From the NCBI GenBank assembly GCA_020558355.1, contig JAJCKG010000009.1:1-64000 (forward strand): a stretch of DNA of 64,000 bases. The letters run 5' to 3'. The notes under the pieces are model-generated. The model was not told where the DNA came from. It saw nothing but the letters and a program-made list of their open reading frames with translations, and made no database searches. This DNA comes from a bacterium 210820-DFI.6.37. GTDB lineage: Bacteria; Bacillota; Clostridia; Peptostreptococcales; Anaerovoracaceae. The translations under genes and the position numbers were made by a program. Within the stretch, counting starts at the first letter, position 1. The number at the start of each line of letters is the position of its first letter. This document shows positions 25,366 through 35,159 of the stretch, in pieces.

Positions 25366-26502
25366 AAGAGCGTCAATGGTGGGACGCGCGCCATAGTATT
25401 CCTTCAGCCGGCGATATTCCTCCGCTGCCCGGCTGTTTTCCGAACGGGTTTTTACAGCCCGGATCATAATATTTTTAGAAGTATGCTCCAGACTGGTAAA
25501 TTCTATCATAGCCACATCGTAGCCCCGGGCTTCCAGCGCGAGGCCCCTGAGGCCGTCAGTGAGAAGCTCTGTAAAGCGGTCCTTCAGGATGCCGTGCTTA
25601 AACATGGGCTGGTGAAGGCTGTTTTGGATCTGGCCAAACAGCTCATGCTGGCAGCAGGGAACGGAAAGGATCACGCTGGTATTCCAGCGGACCGCGTTAA
25701 TCAGCGCGTAGTCGGTGGCTGTATCGCAGGCGTGAAGCGTCACCACCATGTCGGCGTGATCGCTGGTGTAATCGGCAATGTCACCCATGAGAAACCGCAG
25801 CCCGTCATAACGCAGGTCCCGGGCCACTTCATTGCAAAAGTCGATGACATCCTCCTTTAGATCCAGACCGATGATTTCCACATCCAGATTCTTTTCTACT
25901 TTTAGATAGTGGTAAAGGGCGAAGGTGAGATAAGCCTTCCCGCATCCAAAGTCGATAATGCGCAGAGGCCTGCCCGCTTTTTGGGGGAGAACATCGAATA
26001 CATCCTGCAGAATCTCAAGAAACCGGTTGATCTGGCGAAACTTGGAATAATGCTTTTGAAATACCCGGCCCGTTTCGTCCATAACCCCCAGACGCGTGAG
26101 AAAATCACAGGGCTTGCCATCGGGAATCAGATACTGTCTGCTCTGATTGTGAGCAAGGGTTTCCTGCCGCAGCGTTCCGGGTTTTCTGGTGATTCGCGGG
26201 CGGTCCGGCTTTGCGGCCAGAATCTGGATATCCTCTTCTTCTGTAAACAGATTGATCTGCTTGAAGTCCCGAAGCGCCAGCTCCATACAGGCGCCTACCA
26301 CCTGATCCGCCTGGAAATTTTCGTGGATTGCTTTCTTTTCATAATGGTATTCCGCCTGAAAGGCCAGCTGCTCCTGTAAAAGGATGGGGCGCAGTGTTAC
26401 CTTCCGGTAAGGCAGAGACTTTTTTCTTGGGCTGCTGAAAATGAATTTTACCGGAGTCAGCTGAAAGCAGCACTGCTCCAGGACCATGTTTATCTGATTC
26501 AT
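25360..26502 (-). CDS. SAM-dependent methyltransferase, function unknown
   Basis: A 380-residue protein. Its C-terminal half is a class I methyltransferase: motif I is LRIIDFGCGKAYLTFAL (about 185-201), then IIGLDLKEDVIDFC and a VVTLHACDTATDYAL acidic loop. A later VPCCQHEL carries a Cys pair. The N-terminal half is family-specific. It converges with the antiporter gene (6-base overlap). An in-frame extension to 26655 adds residues across the divergent promoter region and is less likely than the ATG at 26502, which has AGAAAGG upstream. Substrate unknown; RNA or protein are both possible. Confidence 0.75.
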   Translation of the reverse strand: MNQINMVLEQCCFQLTPVKFIFSSPRKKSLPYRKVTLRPILLQEQLAFQAEYHYEKKAIHENFQADQVVGACMELALRDFKQINLFTEEEDIQILAAKPDRPRITRKPGTLRQETLAHNQSRQYLIPDGKPCDFLTRLGVMDETGRVFQKHYSKFRQINRFLEILQDVFDVLPQKAGRPLRIIDFGCGKAYLTFALYHYLKVEKNLDVEIIGLDLKEDVIDFCNEVARDLRYDGLRFLMGDIADYTSDHADMVVTLHACDTATDYALINAVRWNTSVILSVPCCQHELFGQIQNSLHQPMFKHGILKDRFTELLTDGLRGLALEARGYDVAMIEFTSLEHTSKNIMIRAVKTRSENSRAAEEYRRLKEYYGARPTIDALL

Positions 26503-26641
26503 AACGATACCTTTCTGTCTTAATTTCTGAGTATCAGTGTAGCACATGATGGTGATTTTGGAAAGTATGCTTCTTGCCTGGACAAAAACTTTATCGTATA
26601 ATGAAGAAGCAAGAGATATGGAGAAACGAGGGGAAACGTGC

Positions 26642-28423
26642 ATGTTTAAATCCATTCGAACGAAAACGATGTTCTTTCTGGCTGGTTTTGCGGTAAGCCT
26701 GCTGATTGTGGCAGGCTATCTTGTTATGTTTGGAGTAGAGCAGGTAACCGAAGCGGTAAAAGAAGACAGTCTGCGGGATAAAGCTGTGTCTGTGGCAAAT
26801 ATTACAGCCACAAACCTTGCTGAAGAAGGAACCGCCATAGAAAAGAACGCCGCTTTTTTAAAGACAACATTTTCTGACGCAGTTTCCGGAAACTGCTTTC
26901 TGATTAACCGGGATAAAAAGGTCATTGGCTGTGGTGATAAAGAAAAGCCATATGATCTCCGGTTTAAGGGGAGCAGTGATGTACAGGAAACTTACAAAAA
27001 CGAAATGTTCTATCTTTCCGCCATCGCTAAGGTGGATGGCCAGGACGGATGGTTCGTCGTAGCGGAAGAAACCAGATCGGAAGCCTTCAAGGATCTGAAT
27101 ATGCTGAAAACGATTGTTATAACACTGATTACAGTGCTGATTTTTCTGTTGTGGCCCCTCAGCAAGCGGATCGCCTGGAAGATACAAAAGCCGGTTAAGG
27201 AGCTGGCGGAGGAGGCTGTTCAGATCGCGTCCGGAGATATTGGGCACGGAATTGGAAGCACAGAGCCGGGAGAGCTGACCGATATCGCGAATGCTTTTAA
27301 TCTGATGCTGGACAATCTGAAGTCTACAATGCAGCAGGTTCTGGACAAGTCCGGCGAGGCGATTTCTTTACAGGAAATCATGGAATATGTTGAAGATACA
27401 TACGATAATCTTCCAAGCGGCATCATCAGTATCAACACGTTGGGAGAAATTACTACGTTTAATCAGGCTGCGGAAGAACTGACCGGTTACGAGGCAAAGG
27501 AACTGCTGGGGATCGATATAAAGAACCCGACCCCTCCGGGACTGAAGAACCTGCTCAATCCTATAAGAAGGTGTCTCAGCCGAGGATCTCTGCAGCTGAA
27601 AACCCTGACGGATATTAAGAACCAAGAGGGAGCGGTCGTTCCGGTTGTTTACAGCATCAATATTCAGTTTGGCGCGAACGACGAGGTTCTGGGAGCGGTA
27701 TGCGTATTCCGCCGAATCGAAGATATCCACCGGTTTGAGGAAAGCACCAACCGGGTGAAGAATCTGGAGTCGCTGGGGGAAATGGCCGCCAGCCTCGCGC
27801 ATGAGATTAAAAATCCACTGACCAGTATACGGGGATACGCGCAGTATATGAAAGTAGAGCTGGAAGACAGAGACATGGAAGAGCTGGATATCATATTGTA
27901 TGAAGTGGACCGGCTGACCAATATGCTGGACCGTTTTCTCAATTTTGCCCGTCCAAAGCTTCCAAAGCTGAAAAAAGAGGATATGAATTCGCTGATGGCT
28001 TATGTGGCAACCTTGGTTAAGAGGGATCTTCCTTCCAACATCAAAATCAGAACCGACTTTTCCCAGATCCCAAATGTCATGGTGGATAAGGAGATGTTTG
28101 AGCCGCTGCTTTTGAATCTGCTGCTTAACGCTGTCCAGGCCATGCCGGACGGAGGCGAGATCTGGCTCCGTACCTATTATGATAAAAAGAGGGATGTAGT
28201 CTGTGGGGAGGTACAGGATAACGGGGAAGGAATCTCCCAGGAAATATCCAGCAAGATCTTTGATCCGTTTTTTACAACAAAGGCAAATGGGACCGGCATG
28301 GGGCTGGCCATTGCTTCCAGGACCATTGAAGCCCATAAAGGTGTAATAGAAGTAGAAAGCGTCGCAGGAGAAATGACGAAATTTACCATAATTCTTCCAG
28401 CTGTCGCGGAAGAAGAAAACTAG
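26642..28423 (+). CDS. Membrane sensor histidine kinase (AtoS-like, HAMP-PAS-HisKA-HATPase)
   Basis: A 593-residue kinase. TM1 is at residues 10-33, an extracellular sensor domain at about 34-160, TM2 at about 161-181 and HAMP at 182-235. PAS lies at about 250-375 (LPSGIISINTLGEITTFNQAAEELTG). The HisKA helix has ASLAHEIKNPLTSIRGYAQ with the phospho-acceptor H. HATPase boxes are LLNAVQAMPDGG, DNGEGI and GTGMGLAIA. The ATG at 26642 follows GAGGGGAAACG. It is paired with the sigma-54 response regulator 24 bases downstream and probably drives the permease at 29946. Confidence 0.9.
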   Translation: MFKSIRTKTMFFLAGFAVSLLIVAGYLVMFGVEQVTEAVKEDSLRDKAVSVANITATNLAEEGTAIEKNAAFLKTTFSDAVSGNCFLINRDKKVIGCGDKEKPYDLRFKGSSDVQETYKNEMFYLSAIAKVDGQDGWFVVAEETRSEAFKDLNMLKTIVITLITVLIFLLWPLSKRIAWKIQKPVKELAEEAVQIASGDIGHGIGSTEPGELTDIANAFNLMLDNLKSTMQQVLDKSGEAISLQEIMEYVEDTYDNLPSGIISINTLGEITTFNQAAEELTGYEAKELLGIDIKNPTPPGLKNLLNPIRRCLSRGSLQLKTLTDIKNQEGAVVPVVYSINIQFGANDEVLGAVCVFRRIEDIHRFEESTNRVKNLESLGEMAASLAHEIKNPLTSIRGYAQYMKVELEDRDMEELDIILYEVDRLTNMLDRFLNFARPKLPKLKKEDMNSLMAYVATLVKRDLPSNIKIRTDFSQIPNVMVDKEMFEPLLLNLLLNAVQAMPDGGEIWLRTYYDKKRDVVCGEVQDNGEGISQEISSKIFDPFFTTKANGTGMGLAIASRTIEAHKGVIEVESVAGEMTKFTIILPAVAEEEN

Positions 28424-28447
28424 CAGGCAAGAAGGGAGAGACAGGCT

Positions 28448-29815
28448 ATGGAAACAAAGAAAATACTCGTTGTGGATGACGAGCAAAATGTAAGACAGCT
28501 TTTGAGCAAGGTTCTGAAAAAAGAAGGCTACGAAACCTTTACCGCCCGCGACGGAAAGGAAGGGCTGGAGCTTTTGCAGAATACGGGGATTGATATTGTG
28601 ATCAGTGATATCCGGATGCCGAACATGGATGGGATTGAATTCCTTCACAGAGTAAAGGCGGTGGATCCGGGAATCGGCTTTATTCTGATTACCGCCTTTG
28701 CCACTACCGAAACCGCCATCGACGCGTTGAAGAGCGGAGCGCAGGATTATGTGACGAAGCCCTTTGATATCAGTGAGATCATTACCGCTGTCAGGAAGGT
28801 GGCGGCTGCGGATGAGCAGGGGGATACATATGTGGAGCAGGGAAGAAGCGAGGACACAAAGACGCGGAGCAAAAGCCCTAGGATGAAAGAGGTTCTGGCT
28901 CTTGCGAAACGAGTTGCCGCTTCCGACGCTACAGTGCTGATTATGGGAGAAACGGGAACTGGAAAGGAAGTGGTCTCTACGGCGATCCATAACTGGAGCG
29001 GCAGGAGGGACAAGCCTATGATCAAGGTCAATTGCGGGGCCATTCCGGACAACCTGCTGGAAAGCGAGCTTTTCGGCTATGAAAAGGGAGCCTTTACCGG
29101 AGCGGTCACATCCAAGCCGGGCCGGTTCGAAATTGCTGACGGCGGTTCTATTTTCCTGGATGAGATCGGAGATATTTCTCCTTCCCTTCAAGTCAAGCTG
29201 CTGCGGGTGCTGCAGGAGAAAACCTTTGAGCGATTAGGCGGAATCACCAGCATCAGCTCTGATGTACGGGTGATCGCGGCTACCAATAAAAATTTGAAAA
29301 AAGAAGTGGAGGAAGGAAACTTCCGGGAGGATCTGTACTATCGTCTTAATGTGGTACCTATCAACTTACCGCCTCTGCGGGAGCGAAAAGAGGATATCGG
29401 CGATCTGATCCGCTTTTTCCTGCAAAAATCCGCGGCCATTTCCGGCAGCCGCAAACCGAAAACTATGAGTGCGGCCGCAATGGAACGTCTGACCGCCTAC
29501 TCCTGGCCGGGAAACATCCGGGAACTGGAGAACATCATTGAGCGCTGTGTCGTCATTACATCAGGAGAACTGATCGATACAGACAGCCTGCCGCTGGAGA
29601 TTATCAGCGGAAGCGCAAAACAGCAGGGCAGTGGGTCAGACACTTCCCGGCCGGATGAAACAAAGCTCAACGAAGCCATCGATCACAAAGAAAAAGAAGT
29701 GATTTTGAAAGTGCTGGAAGAGCACGGCGGGAATAAAACAAAGGCGGCTTTGGCGCTGGGGATCAGCAGAAGATCCCTTCACAGGAAGATCCAGAAATAC
29801 GGTATCGATAAATGA
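28448..29815 (+). CDS. Sigma-54-dependent response regulator (NtrC/AtoC-type)
   Basis: A 455-residue protein. The receiver (1-120) has D55 in [10 protein letters not shown] and the K of VTKPFD. The AAA+ domain (about 140-375) has Walker A GETGTGKE, an intact GAFTGA loop and [12 protein letters not shown] Fis-type HTH lies at the C-terminus ([24 protein letters not shown]). Phosphorylated by the adjacent kinase, it should activate a -24/-12 promoter; a good one lies upstream of the divergently placed permease (31478-31492). Confidence 0.92.
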   Translation: METKKILVVDDEQNVRQLLSKVLKKEGYETFTARDGKEGLELLQNTGIDIVISDIRMPNMDGIEFLHRVKAVDPGIGFILITAFATTETAIDALKSGAQDYVTKPFDISEIITAVRKVAAADEQGDTYVEQGRSEDTKTRSKSPRMKEVLALAKRVAASDATVLIMGETGTGKEVVSTAIHNWSGRRDKPMIKVNCGAIPDNLLESELFGYEKGAFTGAVTSKPGRFEIADGGSIFLDEIGDISPSLQVKLLRVLQEKTFERLGGITSISSDVRVIAATNKNLKKEVEEGNFREDLYYRLNVVPINLPPLRERKEDIGDLIRFFLQKSAAISGSRKPKTMSAAAMERLTAYSWPGNIRELENIIERCVVITSGELIDTDSLPLEIISGSAKQQGSGSDTSRPDETKLNEAIDHKEKEVILKVLEEHGGNKTKAALALGISRRSLHRKIQKYGIDK

Positions 29816-29833
29816 TAAGGCCCAGGGTTATGA

Positions 29834-29878
29834 AGAAAAGGAACTGCCCAGTTGAGGGGGACAGTTCCTTTTCTTTGT
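29834..29878. terminator. Bidirectional terminator between convergent genes
   Basis: AGAAAAGGAACTG pairs with CAGTTCCTTTTCT across a 15-base loop, with T-rich flank on the + side. It separates the response regulator from the permease gene. Confidence 0.85.
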
Positions 29879-29945
29879 ATATGTTGTACTTATTAAAGAG
29901 AAAATTAAGTTGTCAGTTGCATTCCTTATTTGAATTGCTAAGAGA

Positions 29946-31385
29946 TTAAGCGGTGATGGACGGAGCTTTTTCTTCTTCCGCGTCGTCTAAAGTAGTTTCT
30001 TCCGCTGTCATAGCTTCAACTTCCGGTGACCACAGGTGACCAAATGTAGTGTCGCCCTTGAAGAAGTCTTTTCCGTAGCAGAGGAGACAGCAGAGGATTC
30101 CTACTGCCAGACCCCACGCGGAGCCTTCTACAACCAGCACGCCGGCAACAACACCCGCGATGCCCAGGTCTTTAAAGCTTGTCGCCTGCTGGATCCCAAT
30201 ACGTACACTTACAAATCCCTGTACGATCATGGTCAGAGACATTGCTACCGATAAAATCGGAGTTACAAGAGATACGATCGGCGCCATCCAGTAGCCGGTA
30301 AAGGTTCCCATACGGAAACAGGCCGCTCCGCCAAAGAGGGAGCCCATGCTCTTTTTGCCTTTTTTATAACGTTCACATACAACTACCTGCATTGCCGCCC
30401 AGAGAGGTCCGCACATTGTGATGTCAGGTCCGATGATGCCCATAATTGTATTTCTGATTCCGAAGATCAGATGAGCTCTGTTTGGATTGTAATCTACTTT
30501 TTCGTCCGGTCTTGTTACATCAGCGTCGTGTACCAGAGCCTTACTCTGAACAACGTCACCAAACAGTACGATGTAAATCGCGAGTACAGTCGGGATCGCC
30601 TTAATAAACATCGTCAGTGAAGGCCAGCCCAGCGCGCCCCATGGAACCCAATCTGTCCACAGTGTCGCAAAATCCGGATGGCTGAATCCCCAGTCGATGG
30701 TCGGCCATACGCATTCGCCTACCAGAGGTCCTACGATGATGGCGATCAGTACTGCCGGCAGAATACCGAGGTTGGCAATTGTCTCAAAGAATTTGTTCTT
30801 TGTGCTGAGCCGTTTGAAGCCGTTGGAAAACAGCAGGTAGAACGCGATAATCAGACAGATTGTAGTCGTCCACGGCATTGTTTCGAATTTTCCGCCTTCA
30901 ACGAAAATCATATAGATGGCGGAGATTCCAGCGCCCAGAATAATTCCGGATTTAATCGCGGTTGGGATCAGGTTGATGATCTTTCCGGCAATACCGGTAA
31001 CTCCAAGGAGAATGGAGAATAAGCCCAAGGTGATTTCGAACGCTACCAGAGCCTGCATTCTTGCCTGGCCTTCCGGGAACGCGAGGCAGTAGGCCGTCAG
31101 CAGCGGAATAGCCGGTGTGATCCATCCCGGTACGACCGGGTCGCCAAGAAGTGTATGCCACAAGTAGAAAAAGCCGTTTAATGTTACGATAGCAAGCGCT
31201 ACTTCAAAAGGCATCCCCAGGTTATCCTGAAGAAGAGGAATTGCTCCCAGGCAGACCGCGCACATCAGCAGTCCCTGTACATAGTCAGCAATTTCAAAAC
31301 GATAATGGATAAAAGGAAGGCGGATTTTAAATGGTCCCGCTTTGATATAAGGTTGTTCCTCGCCGTAAGGCATGTATTCTTTCAT
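29946..31385 (-). CDS. NCS2/SulP-like permease under sigma-54 control
   Basis: A 479-residue membrane protein with about 12-14 helices. Segments include GDPVVPGWITPAIPLLTAY (about 81-99) and a central IYIVLFGDVVQSKAL. The topology and the VVPGWITPAIP stretch resemble nucleobase/xanthine-type permeases, but I could not place it in a named subfamily, and substrates such as purines or organic acids cannot be separated here. It is transcribed alone from a TGGCAT-N5-TTGC promoter. The neighbouring AtoSC-like pair is the likely regulator. The C-terminal tail is acidic (EEEK). Confidence 0.65.
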   Translation of the reverse strand: MKEYMPYGEEQPYIKAGPFKIRLPFIHYRFEIADYVQGLLMCAVCLGAIPLLQDNLGMPFEVALAIVTLNGFFYLWHTLLGDPVVPGWITPAIPLLTAYCLAFPEGQARMQALVAFEITLGLFSILLGVTGIAGKIINLIPTAIKSGIILGAGISAIYMIFVEGGKFETMPWTTTICLIIAFYLLFSNGFKRLSTKNKFFETIANLGILPAVLIAIIVGPLVGECVWPTIDWGFSHPDFATLWTDWVPWGALGWPSLTMFIKAIPTVLAIYIVLFGDVVQSKALVHDADVTRPDEKVDYNPNRAHLIFGIRNTIMGIIGPDITMCGPLWAAMQVVVCERYKKGKKSMGSLFGGAACFRMGTFTGYWMAPIVSLVTPILSVAMSLTMIVQGFVSVRIGIQQATSFKDLGIAGVVAGVLVVEGSAWGLAVGILCCLLCYGKDFFKGDTTFGHLWSPEVEAMTAEETTLDDAEEEKAPSITA

Positions 31386-31477
31386 GATGAAACCCCTTTC
31401 TTAAAATATAACTTTTATAAGATTTAAGTGATAATTTCCAGATGATGTGCACCATCTCTTTACGCCAACTAATTAAC

Positions 31478-31492
31478 GCAAGGAGGATGCCA
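31478..31492 (-). promoter_or_regulatory. Sigma-54 (-24/-12) promoter of the permease gene
   Basis: On the minus strand the sequence reads TGGCAT-CCTCC-TTGC, matching TGGCAC-N5-TTGC in nine of ten fixed positions. It lies 93 bases upstream of the permease start. About 35 bases further upstream, at 31526-31547, TTTTTTGG...CCGAAAAA is a loose palindrome that could be an activator site. Confidence 0.75.
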
Positions 31493-31628
31493 ACTGCGAG
31501 AAAAAACAGGAAAAAAAGATAAAGTTTTTTTGGAGAATGCCGAAAAACGTTGAAATTTCAATTGCTATATTTTTGAAAAAGATTGTTAAAATAATATTTT
31601 ACGGCGGGAAAATGGGATAGAAGAAAAC

Positions 31629-31657
31629 TGGGCGGGCGCCCCGCCCGCCCGTTTTTT
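31629..31657. terminator. GC-rich terminator after the amidase gene
   Basis: GGGCGGGCG (31629-31637) and CGCCCGCCC (31641-31649) form a 9-bp stem. There are seven T residues on the + side and TTTTC on the minus side, so it can end the amidase transcript. Confidence 0.75.
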
Positions 31658-31673
31658 TGAGACAGAGGTGTCA

Positions 31674-32234
31674 CTATTTTTGTGACAGGGCTGTCACAAT
31701 TTTCATAAAATCTATTGATGAAAGGGCCAGACAATGTCCGATCTCATCTATATGTGACGCGATCCAGTGGGCGTCTTTCGGGGAATCGTGGTATCCCAGC
31801 TCAACCAGGAGAGCCGGAGCCTTTGTTTTCCTCAATTCAGCCAGATTGCCGTTAGGGACAGCCGCGGCAAGCTCCGGCCGGGGATAGATGGCCTTAAGCC
31901 TTGAAGTGAACAGCTCAGCCGCTTTTTTGCCGGGACTGCTGAAAGCGTAGTAATAAATTTCTGGGCCGCGAAGAAGACCGGACAGCTTTTCCGGGGCAGT
32001 ATTGGAATGGATTGCCAGGTGAAAGCCGCAGCCGCTGTCGTTGGAACGGGCAATAATTCGGTCCAGCGTGTCATAAGGGCTGTTGCGGACAGAAGAGATT
32101 CCCCGGGAATGGAGCGCGCGGGAAGCGGCGTCCGCGATTCGATTCATAAAGTACTCTTCGCTTCCCTCGTTCGTTACATATTGATTGCGGCCCTGGACAG
32201 AAGGGCTGAGGTAAATACATGGTGTAGAACGCAT
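31674..32234 (-). CDS. N-acetylmuramoyl-L-alanine amidase (Amidase_3)
   Basis: A 186-residue zinc amidase that cuts the bond between muramic acid and the stem peptide. Amidase_3 signs are SEEYFMNRIADA (Glu ligand), FHLAIHSNTAP (His ligand) and the catalytic VELGYHDSPKDA. There is no signal peptide in the chosen start, which follows AAGGAG at a good distance (ATG 32234). The longer in-frame start at 32261 does not add one. It may act in the mother cell or during spore development (inference). Confidence 0.85.
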   Translation of the reverse strand: MRSTPCIYLSPSVQGRNQYVTNEGSEEYFMNRIADAASRALHSRGISSVRNSPYDTLDRIIARSNDSGCGFHLAIHSNTAPEKLSGLLRGPEIYYYAFSSPGKKAAELFTSRLKAIYPRPELAAAVPNGNLAELRKTKAPALLVELGYHDSPKDAHWIASHIDEIGHCLALSSIDFMKIVTALSQK

Positions 32235-32390
32235 AGAGAAAACTCCTTTTTCTCTTACCATATGAAAAAGGAAAGCGGCGGGTCAATTTCATGACTTGCA
32301 AATTGACCCGTTTTATGATAAAATTGTACAGTTATATTATATGCATGATTATAAATTGAAACTTTTTTACAGAAAGTAGGAAATATAAGA

Positions 32391-34271
32391 ATGGCAGAAA
32401 GACAGAAAATTATTAACATAGCAGTGATCGCGCATGTCGACGCGGGAAAATCCACTCTGGTAGACGCGTTTTTAAATCAAAGCGGCGTTTTCAGGGCTAA
32501 TGAGGAAGTCGTGGACTGCGTCATGGACAGCGATGATATCGAGCGGGAACGGGGAATAACTATTTATTCAAAAAATTGTTCGATTATGCATGGCGATGTA
32601 AAAATCAATATTGTAGATACGCCGGGCCACGCGGATTTTTCTTCAGAGGTGGAGCGGATCATGAAAACCGTGGACACCGTGATTCTGCTGGTGGATTCCA
32701 GCGAGGGACCGATGCCTCAGACAAGGTTTGTGCTGAAGAAATCTTTGGAGCAGGGGATCAATCCGATCCTTCTTATTAATAAGATCGATAAAAAAGACGC
32801 CCGAATCGATGAAGTCGTAGATGAAGTCTATGAGCTTTTCATGGATTTGGAGGCCAACGATCAGCAGCTGGACTTTCCGATCCTCTATGGAATCGCGAGA
32901 CAGGGCGTTGTTGTTTATGATCCGAAAGACGCGGAAGGCATCGATATCGGACCGGAGGATAAGAAAGCGAAAAAGAGCGCGACCGGCATGAATGGGCTGG
33001 ATATTACGCCTCTGTTCGACACCATTACAAAACATGTACAGCCTTATCCGGATCTGACGGCGGAGCCGCTGCAGCTGCAGATTTCAACTCTGGGGTACGA
33101 TGATTATATTGGAAGACTGGGAATCGGACGAATCACAAAAGGCACCCTGAAGGAAGCTCAGACTGTGGCAGTGGCCAAAGCGGACGGAAGCGTTGTTCAG
33201 AGAAAAATCAATCAGGTATTCATATACAGAGGATTGAAACGCGTCGCAGTAGAAGAGGCGCAGGCTGGAGATATCGTAGTGGTTTCCGGAATTTCAGATA
33301 TTTCCATTGGAGAAACCATTTGTGATGAAAAGGATCCACAGCCTATGGAAATGATTCATATCGAAGAGCCGACTCTTTCCATGAACTTTATGGTAAATAA
33401 GAGTCCTTTTGCCGGAAAAGTAGGCAGGTTTGTTACATCCCGCCATTTGAAGGAGAGGCTGGATAAGGAGCTGGAAGTCAATGTGGGACTTATGGTAGAG
33501 GAAACAGATTCTACTGACAGCTTCAAAGTGTCCGGAAGAGGGGAACTGCATCTTTCCATTCTGATTGAAAATATGCGCAGAGAAGGCTATGAGCTGGCAG
33601 TTTCCAAGCCGGAAGTCATTATGAAGCGGGATGAAAAGAATAAAATTCTGGAGCCAATAGAGGAAGTGGTGATTTCTGTTCCCGATGAATATTCGGGAGC
33701 CGTTATATCCAAACTGAATCTAAGAAAGGGTATGATGCGGGAAATGAGCGCGGAAAACGGATTTACCCGAATGGAATATCTGGTTCCGACACGGGGCCTT
33801 CTGGGGTACAGAACAGAATTTATCAATGATACCCGAGGTGAGGGAACCATGGTAAGAAGGCTGGAAGGCTTTGATGAATATAAGGGTGATATTCCACAGA
33901 GAACCAATGGGGTAGCCATTGCTCAGGAAGAAGGCACAGCCACCCCTTACGCGCTGTTTAATATCAGCGAGCGGGTTCAGATGTTCATTGAGCCGGGGAC
34001 AAAAGTCTATGAGGGCATGATTATCGGCATGAACAGCCGCGGCGATGATATGGTTGTAAATCCATGCAAAGCAAAAAAAGCGACAAACATGCGGGCCGCC
34101 GGCAGTGATGAAAACATCAAGCTGGCTCCGGCCAGAACCTTTACGCTGGAGGAAGCCCTTGAATTTATTGATGATGATGAGCTGGTAGAAATCGTTCCTG
34201 ACGATATCCGTCTCCGGAAAAAGCTGCTGAAAGAGCTGGAACGGAGAAGGAGCGGAAGAAGGATCGACTAG
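32391..34271 (+). CDS. typA: Ribosome-associated GTPase TypA/BipA
   Basis: A 626-residue translational GTPase. G1 is AHVDAGKST (residues 14-22), the effector loop includes ERERGITI, G3 is DTPGHADF and G4 is NKIDKKD. The C-terminal TypA-specific region contains VPTRGLLGYRTEF and ERRRSGRRID. The length is normal for the family. It ends in TAG, with the MscS gene 9 bases beyond, its ribosome site overlapping the stop. Confidence 0.96.
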   Translation: MAERQKIINIAVIAHVDAGKSTLVDAFLNQSGVFRANEEVVDCVMDSDDIERERGITIYSKNCSIMHGDVKINIVDTPGHADFSSEVERIMKTVDTVILLVDSSEGPMPQTRFVLKKSLEQGINPILLINKIDKKDARIDEVVDEVYELFMDLEANDQQLDFPILYGIARQGVVVYDPKDAEGIDIGPEDKKAKKSATGMNGLDITPLFDTITKHVQPYPDLTAEPLQLQISTLGYDDYIGRLGIGRITKGTLKEAQTVAVAKADGSVVQRKINQVFIYRGLKRVAVEEAQAGDIVVVSGISDISIGETICDEKDPQPMEMIHIEEPTLSMNFMVNKSPFAGKVGRFVTSRHLKERLDKELEVNVGLMVEETDSTDSFKVSGRGELHLSILIENMRREGYELAVSKPEVIMKRDEKNKILEPIEEVVISVPDEYSGAVISKLNLRKGMMREMSAENGFTRMEYLVPTRGLLGYRTEFINDTRGEGTMVRRLEGFDEYKGDIPQRTNGVAIAQEEGTATPYALFNISERVQMFIEPGTKVYEGMIIGMNSRGDDMVVNPCKAKKATNMRAAGSDENIKLAPARTFTLEEALEFIDDDELVEIVPDDIRLRKKLLKELERRRSGRRID

Positions 34272-34280
34272 GAGGTTTTT

Positions 34281-35090
34281 ATGCTGGATGGTCTGAATCT
34301 GAGCTTTTCTGATAAAACAATTGAGCAGCTGATCAATGTGGGACTGTCCCTGATCATATTATTTATCGGATGGATCGCGATACGGGTTATTCTTAGGATC
34401 GCCAGAAAAACACTGGAACGGTCCTCTCTGGATCCGGTGCTGTACCGGTTTATTTTGAAAATCATCCGGATTGTTTTGTGGATCATATTGGTTCTGACTA
34501 TTATGGAGCGGTTCGGATTCAAAATGAACAGCCTGATTACAGTGCTGGCCGCCGCGGGAGCGGCTATCGCGCTGGCTCTTAAGGATAGTCTCGCGAATGT
34601 GGCGGGAGGCATCATGATCCTCGTCAATAAGCCCTTTGCGCAGGATGATTATATCGATATAAACGGGACAACCGGAAAGGTGCGGGACATCGACCTTTTT
34701 GTGACCCATTTGCACACCTACGATAACAAAGTCATTACAATTCCCAACGGCCTTGTTAACACTTCCGTGCTGATCAACTACACAAGGGAAAACCGAAGAC
34801 GCGTGGATTGCTGCTTTGGGATCGGTTACGATGACGATATACAAAAGGCAAAGGATATCCTGGCGGCTATCGCGGATTCGGACCCTATGATCTGCAAGGA
34901 TCCGCCTCCAGTTATTGGAGTCGCCGGGCAGAATGACAACTGTATATCCATCGACCTGAAGGTGTGGTGTGAAACCGATGATTATTGGGATGTGAAATAT
35001 TTTCTGGAGGAAAATGTAAAGCTTGCCTTTGATGAGGCGGGAATTACGATACCGTTTCCTCAGATGGATGTTCATATCAGAAGAAAGTAA
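34281..35090 (+). CDS. Small-conductance mechanosensitive channel (MscS family)
   Basis: A 269-residue protein with three membrane helices. The pore-lining TM3 is Gly/Ala-rich (LITVLAAAGAAIALALKDSLANVAGG, about 77-102), followed by the beta domain (DYIDINGTTGKVRDIDLFVTHLHTYDNK) and a C-terminal vestibule domain. It opens under membrane tension to relieve osmotic shock. It is probably co-transcribed with typA. Confidence 0.92.
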   Translation: MLDGLNLSFSDKTIEQLINVGLSLIILFIGWIAIRVILRIARKTLERSSLDPVLYRFILKIIRIVLWIILVLTIMERFGFKMNSLITVLAAAGAAIALALKDSLANVAGGIMILVNKPFAQDDYIDINGTTGKVRDIDLFVTHLHTYDNKVITIPNGLVNTSVLINYTRENRRRVDCCFGIGYDDDIQKAKDILAAIADSDPMICKDPPPVIGVAGQNDNCISIDLKVWCETDDYWDVKYFLEENVKLAFDEAGITIPFPQMDVHIRRK

Positions 35091-35159
35091 ATTAATAATA
35101 GCGGGAAACCGCGAAAAATGATAACATATAAGGATAGGTAAAGAAAGGAGACTCCGAAT

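Noticed and set aside
27368..29191. Long 607-codon minus-strand frame across the kinase/regulator genes
   Set aside because: It is antisense to two well-recognised genes, has no recognisable domain and a composition typical of shadow frames.
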